Part shown: positions 16,341 through 22,157 of the stretch, in pieces
Layout: the number at the start of each line of letters is the position of its first letter
Numbering within the stretch: position 1 is the first letter of the stretch
NCBI RefSeq assembly: GCF_027857615.1
Contig: NZ_JAQIFT010000032.1
Coordinates: forward strand, 1 to 24,593
Direction: 5' to 3'
Source of the DNA: Holtiella tumoricola
GTDB lineage: Bacteria > Bacillota > Clostridia > Lachnospirales > Cellulosilyticaceae
DNA: 24,593 nucleotides
Notes under the pieces: generated by a model
The model's database searches: none
Told to the model about the DNA's origin: nothing
Seen by the model: the letters and a program-made list of their open reading frames with translations, nothing else
Made by a program: the position numbers and the translations under genes

Positions 16341-17195
16341 ATGAATTGCTTAGTTAAAATCCGCCAGATATATGAAGCATTTACAACTTCAGAAAAAAAG
16401 ATAGCAGATATTATAATAAAAACACCTGAAAATGCTGTAGGGCTTACAACAAATGAACTTGCAAAGTATAGTGAAACATCCCCAGCTTCAGTGGTAAGAT
16501 TTGCAAAGAAAATAGGCTATTCGAGTTATGGAGAAATGAAAATAGAGTTAGCAAGAAATATTGAAGCAGAGACTAGGCCAGAAATAGGAACCTTACTACA
16601 ATCTGATGATAGCCTAGAAATCATTTCAAAAAAAATCGTTAATAATATCAAACTTACCCTAGAAGATACTTTAGAACTTATAGACTTCACCAATATTAAT
16701 CAAGCCGTAGAGAAGATAAAAGAGGCAGATACAGTATATCTTTTTGGGGTAGGAGCTTCGAGTATTGTAGCACAAGATTTGCAACAGAAACTTGTACGTA
16801 TTAATAAAAAATGTATTTTTTATATGGACTATCACCTAGGTCTTGCAGGTTCTTTACATATTAGGCCTGACGATGCTGTAATTGCTTTTTCATATAAAGG
16901 CAATACAAAGGAAGTCAATGAAGCTGTACAACAGGCTAAAGCAAATGGAGCTACTTGTATAGGTGTTACGGAATGCTTAATGAATCCGTTACATCCATTA
17001 GTAGACATTCTTATTACACTTCCTAAAACCGAGCAAGAAGTACGTATAGGTGCAGTATTATCCCGCTATACTCAGTTAATGATAGTAGATATATTGTTTA
17101 CAGGCGTTGCAAAAGAAAACTTAGATGCAACACAAGAGTATTTAGTAAGAACACGTCAGCTTATAGATACATTGAAGAAAAAACCAGGCTATTAG
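16341..17195 (+). CDS. RpiR/MurR-family transcriptional regulator
   Basis: This 284-aa regulator has an N-terminal RpiR helix-turn-helix (LTTNELAKYSETSPASVVRFAKKIGYSSYGEMK, shown by the ELAKYSETS and VVRFAKKIGY blocks around 37-70) and a C-terminal SIS domain (about 108-250) that binds phosphosugars. MurR, the characterised relative, represses murQ operons and responds to MurNAc-6-P. Sitting at the end of the murQ-anmK-nagZ operon, it is the natural candidate for its control. The ribosome site is weak and the gap to nagZ is 43 nt, so expression may be low. No operator could be identified with confidence. Confidence 0.88.
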   Translation: MNCLVKIRQIYEAFTTSEKKIADIIIKTPENAVGLTTNELAKYSETSPASVVRFAKKIGYSSYGEMKIELARNIEAETRPEIGTLLQSDDSLEIISKKIVNNIKLTLEDTLELIDFTNINQAVEKIKEADTVYLFGVGASSIVAQDLQQKLVRINKKCIFYMDYHLGLAGSLHIRPDDAVIAFSYKGNTKEVNEAVQQAKANGATCIGVTECLMNPLHPLVDILITLPKTEQEVRIGAVLSRYTQLMIVDILFTGVAKENLDATQEYLVRTRQLIDTLKKKPGY

Positions 17196-17198
17196 TTG

Positions 17199-17235
17199 AA
17201 AATAACCACTAACATACCAGCTAGTGGTTATTTTT
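17199..17235. terminator. Bidirectional terminator between the murR-like gene and the lysozyme gene
   Basis: AAAATAACCACTA (17199-17211) and TAGTGGTTATTTT (17222-17234) form a 13-bp stem with A and T tracts on opposite sides, suited to ending both convergent transcripts. Confidence 0.85.
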
Positions 17236-17250
17236 GGTTTAAAGTAGTAG

Positions 17251-18561
17251 TTAAGGTAACTGAATAATTTCTCCAGGATAAATTAAATTAGGATTAGAGA
17301 GATTATTAAGTGAAGTAAGCGTAGCAACTGTTGTATCAAATTGTTGGGCAATGCCCCAAAGGGTATCTCCTACTTGTACAGTATAGGTAGAGGAAGTGTT
17401 TGTAGGGATATTAGTTGATGTTTGGGAGGTTATTTGAGGGAGAATAAGTGTCTCGCCTACATAGATGAAGTTAGGGTTAGAAATATTATTAAGGTCAACA
17501 AGCTCAGCAACCGTCGTATTATACTGAAGCGCAATAGCAGATAAGGTATCACCAGACTGAACAATGTAAGTTGGAGATGTAGTATTAGTATTAGAAGAGG
17601 TGGTAGTGGATGAAGTTGTATTAGTAGAAGAAGTAGGTGAAGTATCTGAGCTAGGAATAGTAAGAGATTCGCCTACATAGATGAAGTTAGGGTTAGAAAT
17701 ATTATTAAGGGCAACAAGCTCAGCAACTGTTGTATTATACTGAAGTGCAATAGCAGATAAAGTATCACCGGATTGAACAATATAAGTAATATATGAGAGT
17801 GAGTTAGAGGAAGAACCAGAAGATGTATTGGTTGAAGAAGTATTAGAAGAAGTAACATTAGAACCACCAGAGAGGAAAATATCAGGGGTAAAATGATCTA
17901 AATCTACAGAATTTGTGTTGATACCAGGTACAGTACCTGCATCAGAATATTGGAAGCCAACCCAATGATTCCATTTATCATTTGCTCTAGGTTCTGTGAC
18001 ATCATACTCAGCTACCCAAAGAGGATAAATAGTAAGAGAATTATCCCAAGTATTTATAGCATTATAAGTATCACTATAAATAATCACATCTTTACCACTT
18101 AGTTCCTTGACTGTTTGAAGAAAAGTTGAGGCAATCGTATTAATCTGTTCATTATTAAGTGAGCCAAAACTTTCAAAGTCCATAGCTAATTTGCAATTAG
18201 GGTCTAAATCTTTAGTAAGGGATACGAAGAATTTGGCTTGTTCTATGGCTTCCTCTGGCGTAGTAGCTGTTACATAATGATAAAAGCCAATATTTAATCC
18301 AGCAGCTTTGGCATTTTTATAGTTAGTATTAAAGTAAGCATCAATGTAGTTACTTCCTTCACCTGTACGAATATAAACAATATCAATACCTGAATCTTTA
18401 ACTTGAGAAAAATCAATGTTACCTTGCCATTCACTTACATCAATACCATTATAAAGCGTGTTACTAGAAGGTGATAGAGAACTTGCAAAACAGATCGTGC
18501 TTAATAATAAAGGAATAATAATAAAAAAAGCAGTAATTATTTTTTTGAAAAAATGTGACAT
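17251..18561 (-). CDS. Secreted GH25 lysozyme with three LysM domains
   Basis: This 436-aa protein has a Sec signal peptide (cleavage near ICFA-S, residue 26), a GH25 muramidase domain (about 37-230) and three C-terminal LysM peptidoglycan-binding repeats joined by Ser/Thr/Asn-rich linkers. The GH25 signatures are DVSEWQG with Asp-41 and AMDFE with the catalytic Asp-128/Glu-130 pair. LysM 1 and 2 are almost identical (VQSGDTLSAIALQYNTT in both); LysM 3 is more diverged. The protein should cut the MurNAc-GlcNAc backbone outside the cell and stay wall-bound, producing fragments that the neighbouring importers could take up. An AAGGGGG site lies 10 nt before the ATG. Confidence 0.93.
   Translation of the reverse strand: MSHFFKKIITAFFIIIPLLLSTICFASSLSPSSNTLYNGIDVSEWQGNIDFSQVKDSGIDIVYIRTGEGSNYIDAYFNTNYKNAKAAGLNIGFYHYVTATTPEEAIEQAKFFVSLTKDLDPNCKLAMDFESFGSLNNEQINTIASTFLQTVKELSGKDVIIYSDTYNAINTWDNSLTIYPLWVAEYDVTEPRANDKWNHWVGFQYSDAGTVPGINTNSVDLDHFTPDIFLSGGSNVTSSNTSSTNTSSGSSSNSLSYITYIVQSGDTLSAIALQYNTTVAELVALNNISNPNFIYVGESLTIPSSDTSPTSSTNTTSSTTTSSNTNTTSPTYIVQSGDTLSAIALQYNTTVAELVDLNNISNPNFIYVGETLILPQITSQTSTNIPTNTSSTYTVQVGDTLWGIAQQFDTTVATLTSLNNLSNPNLIYPGEIIQLP
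17254..17788 (-). repeat. Three LysM repeats in the lysozyme gene
   Basis: Three units of about 44 codons with the pattern VQxGDTL...NNxSNPNxIYxGE. The first two are nearly identical in DNA as well as protein, pointing to a recent duplication; the linkers between them are low-complexity Ser/Thr/Asn. Confidence 0.85.
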
Positions 18562-18690
18562 GGGTAAAGAACCCCCTTCTATAAGGAATAGGATATCAAT
18601 ATATACATATGATAAAAATGCTAGAAGGTGACAAGCTGAAAATAAAAATTAAAAGCAAAAAATGTATTTTATATTATTAGATAATAATTA

Positions 18691-18719
18691 TTGAATGGCG
18701 AAAATATATTTAGTATAAT
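18691..18719 (+). promoter_or_regulatory. Promoter of the 58-aa winged-helix gene
   Basis: TTGAAT (18691-18696), a 17-bp spacer and a perfect TATAAT (18714-18719) lie 35 bp ahead of the start codon, followed by AAGGAGAG. The rest of 18562-18690 is AT-rich and should hold the lysozyme promoter on the minus strand, which I cannot place with confidence. Confidence 0.75.
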
Positions 18720-18754
18720 AAAGAAAATAATTAAATTATTTAAGGAGAGTAATC

Positions 18755-18931
18755 ATGGAAGCAAAGGATAAAGTACTTAATTTATTAAAAGAAAACAATG
18801 AACCAATGAAAGCTGGAGAAATTGCTGAAAGTTTAGGCGTAGATAAAAAAGAGGTAGATAAAGCAATTAAAGAACTTAAAGCAGAAGAATTAATTGGTTC
18901 ACCAAAACGTTGCTACTATGCAGCTAACTAA
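18755..18931 (+). CDS. 58-aa winged-helix DNA-binding protein
   Basis: The frame encodes 58 residues with a clear helix-turn-helix: VLNLLKENNEPMKAGEIAES, then LGVDKKEVDKAIKELKAEE and a short wing ending SPKRCYY. Small stand-alone proteins of this type, often labelled MarR-like, are common in Clostridia. A consensus promoter, an AAGGAGAG ribosome site and its own terminator make it a convincing single-gene unit. It may be a DNA-binding regulator or a small nucleoid-type protein; no target is evident. Confidence 0.82.
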   Translation: MEAKDKVLNLLKENNEPMKAGEIAESLGVDKKEVDKAIKELKAEELIGSPKRCYYAAN

Positions 18932-18941
18932 TTAAATAAGA

Positions 18942-18980
18942 TATAAAAAAGAACTGCATATTCTGCAGTTCTTTTTTATA
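18942..18980. terminator. Bidirectional terminator
   Basis: A perfect 17-bp inverted repeat (18942-18958 with 18964-18980), 5-nt loop, with A6 on one side and T6 on the other. It separates the winged-helix gene from the convergent globin gene. Confidence 0.92.
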
Positions 18981-19418
18981 TTAGGCTTGTTGTGCGTAAA
19001 TTTCTTTTTCAACTTCGATAAACACATCAGCAATAACACCGTATGCTTGACCCCAAGCATCAATAACTTCATCAGTAGCAGCGTCACCTAATACTTCTTT
19101 AATGGCAATAAGAAGGTTTTGTCCTACAATAGGATAATGTTCTGGACGAATGCCTACCTCAACGTGACGTTGGCCAATTTTTTTTACAGCAGGAAGTAAA
19201 GCACCTAAATTATCAATATTTTGTGCAGCAGCAAGAACTGTCATAGCAAGTGCCTTAGGTTGTTCTCCAGATGCTTGCTTGTCCATACTAAATAAAGATT
19301 TTACTTCTGGGTTATTAGTGAACATAGTTTTATAGAAATGAGTTGTAATTTCTAAACCGTGTGCTTTAAGAGCTGGTACAGTACTTTTAATGATTTCAAT
19401 AGTTTTTTGATCTAACAT
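18981..19418 (-). CDS. Single-domain globin (flavohaemoglobin-type haem domain)
   Basis: This 145-aa protein matches the haem domain of Hmp flavohaemoglobins but has no FAD/NAD reductase domain. Ligand-pocket residues are in place: Tyr-29 (B10) in HFYKTMF, Gln-53 (E7) and the proximal His-85 in GQRHVEVGIRPEHYPIVG. It binds haem and most likely O2 or NO, with NO detoxification or sensing as the expected role in an anaerobe. The start overlaps the upstream membrane-protein gene by 7 nt, and a GGAGGA site precedes it. Control by the divergent NsrR-like regulator is supported by operators at 19822-19888. Confidence 0.92.
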   Translation of the reverse strand: MLDQKTIEIIKSTVPALKAHGLEITTHFYKTMFTNNPEVKSLFSMDKQASGEQPKALAMTVLAAAQNIDNLGALLPAVKKIGQRHVEVGIRPEHYPIVGQNLLIAIKEVLGDAATDEVIDAWGQAYGVIADVFIEVEKEIYAQQA

Positions 19419-19795
19419 GATATATCCTCCAATGTATGTTTAATAGTTTTAATTTTAAAGATAAAATAATAGTAAAGATAAAGGTAAAGTCCTAGGATCA
19501 CCAGTTTCCATGCTCCATTTAATATAAATAAAGGAAATAAAAGCATAGTTGAAGCAAAACTTAGTAGAAAAACCTTCCTTCCTAATGAAAGTTGTCTATG
19601 CTCTACAAAGTCTTTAGCATACTTTCGATAAACTTTACTAGATGTAAGTTTATTATGAAAGTGAGTAGAGCTCTTACTATATAAATAGCAACTTAGCATC
19701 AGGAGTGGTGTGGTAGGAAGAACAGGTAAGAAGATACCTAGAATTCCTATAAGTAGGGATAACGTACCTAGGAAAATATAAATATATTTTTTCAT
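19412..19795 (-). CDS. YbaN/DUF454 family membrane protein
   Basis: A protein of about 127 aa with a hydrophobic N-terminal hairpin containing the family block GILGIFLPVLPTTPLLML, a central polar stretch (SKSSTHFHNKL) and two further membrane segments near the C-terminus. The function of DUF454 proteins is unknown. I start it at ATG 19795 rather than 19843, because the predicted transcription start (about 19839) lies downstream of 19843; the AGGAG at 19812-19816 is rather far (16 nt) from the chosen ATG. It overlaps the globin gene by 7 nt, so the two are translationally coupled. Confidence 0.82.
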   Translation of the reverse strand: MKKYIYIFLGTLSLLIGILGIFLPVLPTTPLLMLSCYLYSKSSTHFHNKLTSSKVYRKYAKDFVEHRQLSLGRKVFLLSFASTMLLFPLFILNGAWKLVILGLYLYLYYYFIFKIKTIKHTLEDISC

Positions 19796-19821
19796 ATGAG
19801 ATATATGAGAACTCCTAAAAT

Positions 19822-19844
19822 AATGTGCATTTGTTTTGCGCATT
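19822..19844. promoter_or_regulatory. Rrf2/NsrR operator candidate 1
   Basis: AATGTGCA, seven bases, then TGCGCATT: an inverted repeat with one mismatch that straddles the predicted start of the globin operon. Confidence 0.6.
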
Positions 19845-19845
19845 T

Positions 19846-19874
19846 AATATAACATGATAAAAATAAAAGTGCAA
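19846..19874 (-). promoter_or_regulatory. Promoter of the DUF454-globin operon
   Basis: Reading on the minus strand, TTGCAC (19874-19869), a 17-bp spacer and TATATT (19851-19846). The -35 box lies inside operator 2 and the start point inside operator 1. Confidence 0.65.
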
Positions 19875-19888
19875 GTAAAATGCACATT
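19866..19888. promoter_or_regulatory. Rrf2/NsrR operator candidate 2
   Basis: AAAGTGCA, seven bases, then TGCACATT: the same half sites and same 7-bp spacing as operator 1, centred 44 bp away. The core GTGCA-N7-TGCAC is a perfect dyad. Confidence 0.65.
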
Positions 19889-19965
19889 TATTTTTTATAT
19901 CCTTTATAAAAGATATAAGAACTGTTAAAATAGAGAAAAAAGTTAAGAGAAAGGAAATTTCAAGG

Positions 19966-20361
19966 ATGCAATTATCTAAGTTCACAGATTATACGTTTCG
20001 TGTACTCATTTATATGGCAGCACATCAAGAAGAACTTTGCACGGTAGAGCAGTTGGCTACAAAGTTAGAGGTCTCAGAACATCACCTGAAAAAGGTTATT
20101 CATAAATTAGCAAAAACAGATTATCTTATTTCTATAAAAGGTCGATCAGGTGGATTGAAGCTAGGTTTACCGCCAGAAGAGATTAACTTAGGAGAAGTCT
20201 TAAAGATAACAGAAGATAATCTTACGATTATTGAATGTATCAAGCATGAGACAACTTGTAGCTTTATGACAGGAGAGTGTAAATTAAAAGGAATCATTCA
20301 TCAGTCATTAGATAAGTTTATAGAGGAATTTAGTAAGTATACATTACAAGACATTATGTAA
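19966..20361 (+). CDS. Rrf2-family regulator, NsrR-like
   Basis: This 131-aa protein has an N-terminal winged helix (LSKFTDYTFRVLIYMA, VEQLATKLEVSEHHLKKVIHKL, wing KGRSGGLKLG) and a cysteine triad Cys-91, Cys-98 and Cys-105, each seven residues apart, as expected for the Fe-S cluster of NsrR/RsrR-type sensors. NsrR responds to nitric oxide and controls hmp-type globins; here it is divergent from a globin operon and two matching operators lie between. The ligand is inferred from the family and neighbour. Confidence 0.85.
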   Translation: MQLSKFTDYTFRVLIYMAAHQEELCTVEQLATKLEVSEHHLKKVIHKLAKTDYLISIKGRSGGLKLGLPPEEINLGEVLKITEDNLTIIECIKHETTCSFMTGECKLKGIIHQSLDKFIEEFSKYTLQDIM

Positions 20362-20383
20362 GTGGAATAAATAATAGAAAATA

Positions 20384-20859
20384 CAAAAAGCTAACCTAAA
20401 TCTGCCTTCCCCCTTATAACAATAGGCAGTTTTAAGTTAGCTTTTTATTTGTGGCAAAGCTTATACCATGTCCAGCCCAAGGCTTACTATCCAAGAGGCA
20501 TCCGATACAGACCTATAGACTCTGAATAAGGGGCATGGGGCTCGTAGCTCTAAGTGAAAGGGATGCTATGCATGTATCACGTTGAGGGCAGTTGGCATGA
20601 CGCTTAGTAAGAGACTAGAGGGTTGGAGTAGACGCAACTTGTCAAGCAAACAACAATACGCCGATCAAACCTATAAGCAATTACCCTAACTCTACTTTAG
20701 ATTGCCACCACCAGGGAATAGAGTAGGGGTGCTAAATGGAGCCTATATCTCAAAGTAAGAAGGGGGAGAACTTACTAGAAGATACACATTTCCATTTAGC
20801 GAATGATTGAAGGAGGAGATGCAAACGGCCTAGGATGTGTTTGCTAGCTCGTCCTTACA
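20384..20859 (-). ncRNA. Candidate structured non-coding RNA, about 475 nt
   Basis: No gene-sized reading frame exists here, and the sequence is less AT-rich than its surroundings. Strong inverted repeats are packed along it (minus-strand order): a 5' hairpin 20856-20848/20818-20810 extended by GCAAAC/GTTTGC (20844-20839/20826-20821); a perfect 10-bp stem 20800-20791/20740-20731 enclosing an inner 6-bp stem 20776-20771/20759-20754; and directly abutting it an 11-bp stem with two mismatches 20730-20720/20693-20683. Further pairings (GATAC/GTATC and GCATCC/GGATGC between 20488-20498 and 20561-20578) would form a pseudoknot or a switch. The minus strand is chosen because a shared promoter element (20896-20866) would start transcription at about 20859, three bases before the first hairpin, and a terminator follows at 20446-20385. 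I do not recognise the RNA class. Confidence 0.55.
20385..20446. terminator. Bidirectional terminator between the Rrf2 gene and the RNA locus
   Basis: AAAAAGCTAAC (20385-20395) pairs with GTTAGCTTTTT (20436-20446); the helix continues inward through AAA/TTT and CTGCCT/AGGCAG with two mismatches. A and T tracts on both sides would end both the Rrf2 transcript and a minus-strand transcript coming from 20860. Confidence 0.85.
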
Positions 20860-20865
20860 CCTATA

Positions 20866-20896
20866 TATATACGGGAAAGGTGGTCATTTTCCTCAA
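20866..20896 (-). promoter_or_regulatory. Shared promoter element, copy in front of the structured RNA
   Basis: Reading minus: TTGAGGAAAAT, 12 bases, CGTATATA. This gives TTGAGG as -35, a 17-bp spacer and CGTATA as -10. The same 31-bp pattern occurs ahead of the rep-like and DUF1659 genes. Confidence 0.65.
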
Positions 20897-20930
20897 AATA
20901 TTTAAAAGAAAAAGTGTTTTTGGTAAAAAG

Positions 20931-21908
20931 CTATAAAAGAGTAGTGGAAGTATTGTGCAGATTTGCTTCGTATTTGGCCTCTTGCCAAGCACGCTCTTTT
21001 GCTTCTAAAGCTTCAATGTCAAAATTATGGGTGTACATACGATTGAAAAGACGTGTAGGTTTTACAAAAGGTGTCGTAGAGGGTGCAGATAGAGTAGATA
21101 AGGGTGCACATGGAGAGCCAGCACAAGATGACACTTGAGATGTAGAGCTTGATAAAGCTGGAGCTGCAAATGTAGAGTCAGGCATAGAGGAGACAAAAGG
21201 TGCATAGTTCCCCTCTAAGATGGCAAAGAACTTGTCCGGCTTCAAGATCCAGCTAAGAGACGCTAGGAAGGTAGACGTAGAGAGCCTACCACATAAGAAG
21301 TCCGAAGCTTCCACTTGGCAAAAGACCGATTTAAAAGTCTCAAGTAGGTTAAGTCCTTTAGTGGTGATGACTTTGACTAAAGTATGTAGACGCATTTTGG
21401 TCGTGAGGGTGAAACATACTTTGGCATTAAGGCTAGGGCAATAGGTCTCAAATAACTTTTTCACATCTGATTCTATATCTGAAGAAGTATTTTGAATAGA
21501 CTTGATAGGTTTAGTCTCTGAATACCCAAATGAGAGATTCAAATTTCTAAGAAGTGTGTTAACTAAAGTCTCATTACGTTCGTAGTAAGTGAGACGTTTG
21601 ATCCGATCATAGTAAGACAGATAATACTTCCCTTCGAATTTATCCTTGCTTTCTAAGTAAGCCTTTTTAGATTTATATACCTTCCCGATGTTACTAAAAG
21701 CTGTACGAAATTCTGTTTTACCAAAGCTTAGCTCCTCTGTCCAACTATCTCCAGTGACATACTGAGGGGCTTCACATGGCTCAAGAAACTTATAAAAGGT
21801 TTTGCCACGGGTTACTTTAAACCAATACTCCAGTTGCATAAAAAGTAGACTAGAAGTAATGCTGCCTGTATACGGATTAAGCTCTGGGTAATAAATTAAT
21901 GATTTCAT
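20931..21908 (-). CDS. Replication-initiator-like winged-helix protein
   Basis: This 325-aa protein resembles phage and plasmid replication proteins of Firmicutes. The N-terminal part (residues about 1-110) has the LLFMQLEYWF helix and the block DSWTEELSFGKTEFRTAFSNIG typical of their winged helix. A second domain (about 140-245) ends in FLCGR...FLASLSWILKPDKFFAILEGNY, a recurring end motif of such replication proteins. A Ser/Ala/Pro-rich linker (about 245-285) and a charged helix close the protein. AGGAGG lies 7 nt before the ATG. No relaxase, integrase or phage structural gene is nearby. It may be a domesticated replication protein or a DNA-binding member of the sigma-factor locus; the replication role is inference from sequence style. 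Confidence 0.6.
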   Translation of the reverse strand: MKSLIYYPELNPYTGSITSSLLFMQLEYWFKVTRGKTFYKFLEPCEAPQYVTGDSWTEELSFGKTEFRTAFSNIGKVYKSKKAYLESKDKFEGKYYLSYYDRIKRLTYYERNETLVNTLLRNLNLSFGYSETKPIKSIQNTSSDIESDVKKLFETYCPSLNAKVCFTLTTKMRLHTLVKVITTKGLNLLETFKSVFCQVEASDFLCGRLSTSTFLASLSWILKPDKFFAILEGNYAPFVSSMPDSTFAAPALSSSTSQVSSCAGSPCAPLSTLSAPSTTPFVKPTRLFNRMYTHNFDIEALEAKERAWQEAKYEANLHNTSTTLL

Positions 21909-21951
21909 CTAATCGCCTCCTAAATGAGAAAAACTGATTTCTATATCTCTT

Positions 21952-21982
21952 TATATACGCAACCCCTTTCTATTTTCCTTAA
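21952..21982 (-). promoter_or_regulatory. Shared promoter element, copy in front of the rep-like gene
   Basis: Reading minus: TTAAGGAAAAT, 12 bases, CGTATATA, 43 bp ahead of the start codon at 21908. It gives a leader of about 36 nt containing the AGGAGG ribosome site. Confidence 0.7.
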
Positions 21983-22012
21983 AAAAATTTAAAAAAGTAC
22001 TCAATAGGCACT

Positions 22013-22084
22013 TTCCTAAGGAAAAGATAAGAAATCCCGAGGAAAAGTAGCAAAATCCTTAGGAAAAAGGATAAAATCCTAAAT
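22013..22084. repeat. Tandem 21-bp repeats (iteron-like)
   Basis: Units begin with TCC at 22014, 22035, 22056 and 22077, exactly 21 bp apart. The first three read TCCTAAGGAAAAG, TCCCGAGGAAAAG and TCCTTAGGAAAAA; the fourth keeps only TCCTAA. Each core is a near-palindrome (TCCTNAGGA). The AGGAAAA part is identical to the -35-side box of the shared promoter element. Two helical turns per unit puts all sites on one DNA face. They lie between the divergent rep-like and sigma genes. Confidence 0.8.
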
Positions 22085-22112
22085 TTACGAAATGTTTTCT
22101 AAGAGGTAAAGT
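22084..22112 (+). promoter_or_regulatory. Possible promoter of the sigma-factor gene
   Basis: TTTACG (22084-22089), 17 bp, TAAAGT (22107-22112), just after the tandem repeats and 45 bp ahead of the sigma start codon. Both boxes are weak matches. The lack of a CGTATA box here suggests the sigma gene is not controlled by the shared element. Confidence 0.35.
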
Positions 22113-22157
22113 AAAAGTGCGCAAATACAAAAGCTGCAGCAGAAAACAAGGTGAAGC

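Noticed and set aside
19796..19843. Upstream ATG for the DUF454 protein
   Set aside because: It lies upstream of the predicted transcription start and has no ribosome site; family length fits the shorter form.
20450..20860. Group II intron or CRISPR-type guide RNA
   Set aside because: I see no domain V-like hairpin, no reverse transcriptase, and no nuclease gene nearby.
20914..21138. Plus-strand open frame opposite the rep-like gene
   Set aside because: It overlaps the minus-strand gene, has no ribosome site and no recognisable protein; a shadow frame.
20866..21982. The repeats at 20866-20896 and 21952-21982 as attachment-site duplications flanking a 1.09-kb mobile unit
   Set aside because: They share only two boxes with an unrelated 12-bp spacer of constant length, and a third copy in the opposite orientation sits before another gene. 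That fits promoters, not att sites or target duplications.
22013..22084. CRISPR-like array
   Set aside because: Repeat units are contiguous 21-mers with no unique spacers of the usual size, and no cas gene is present.
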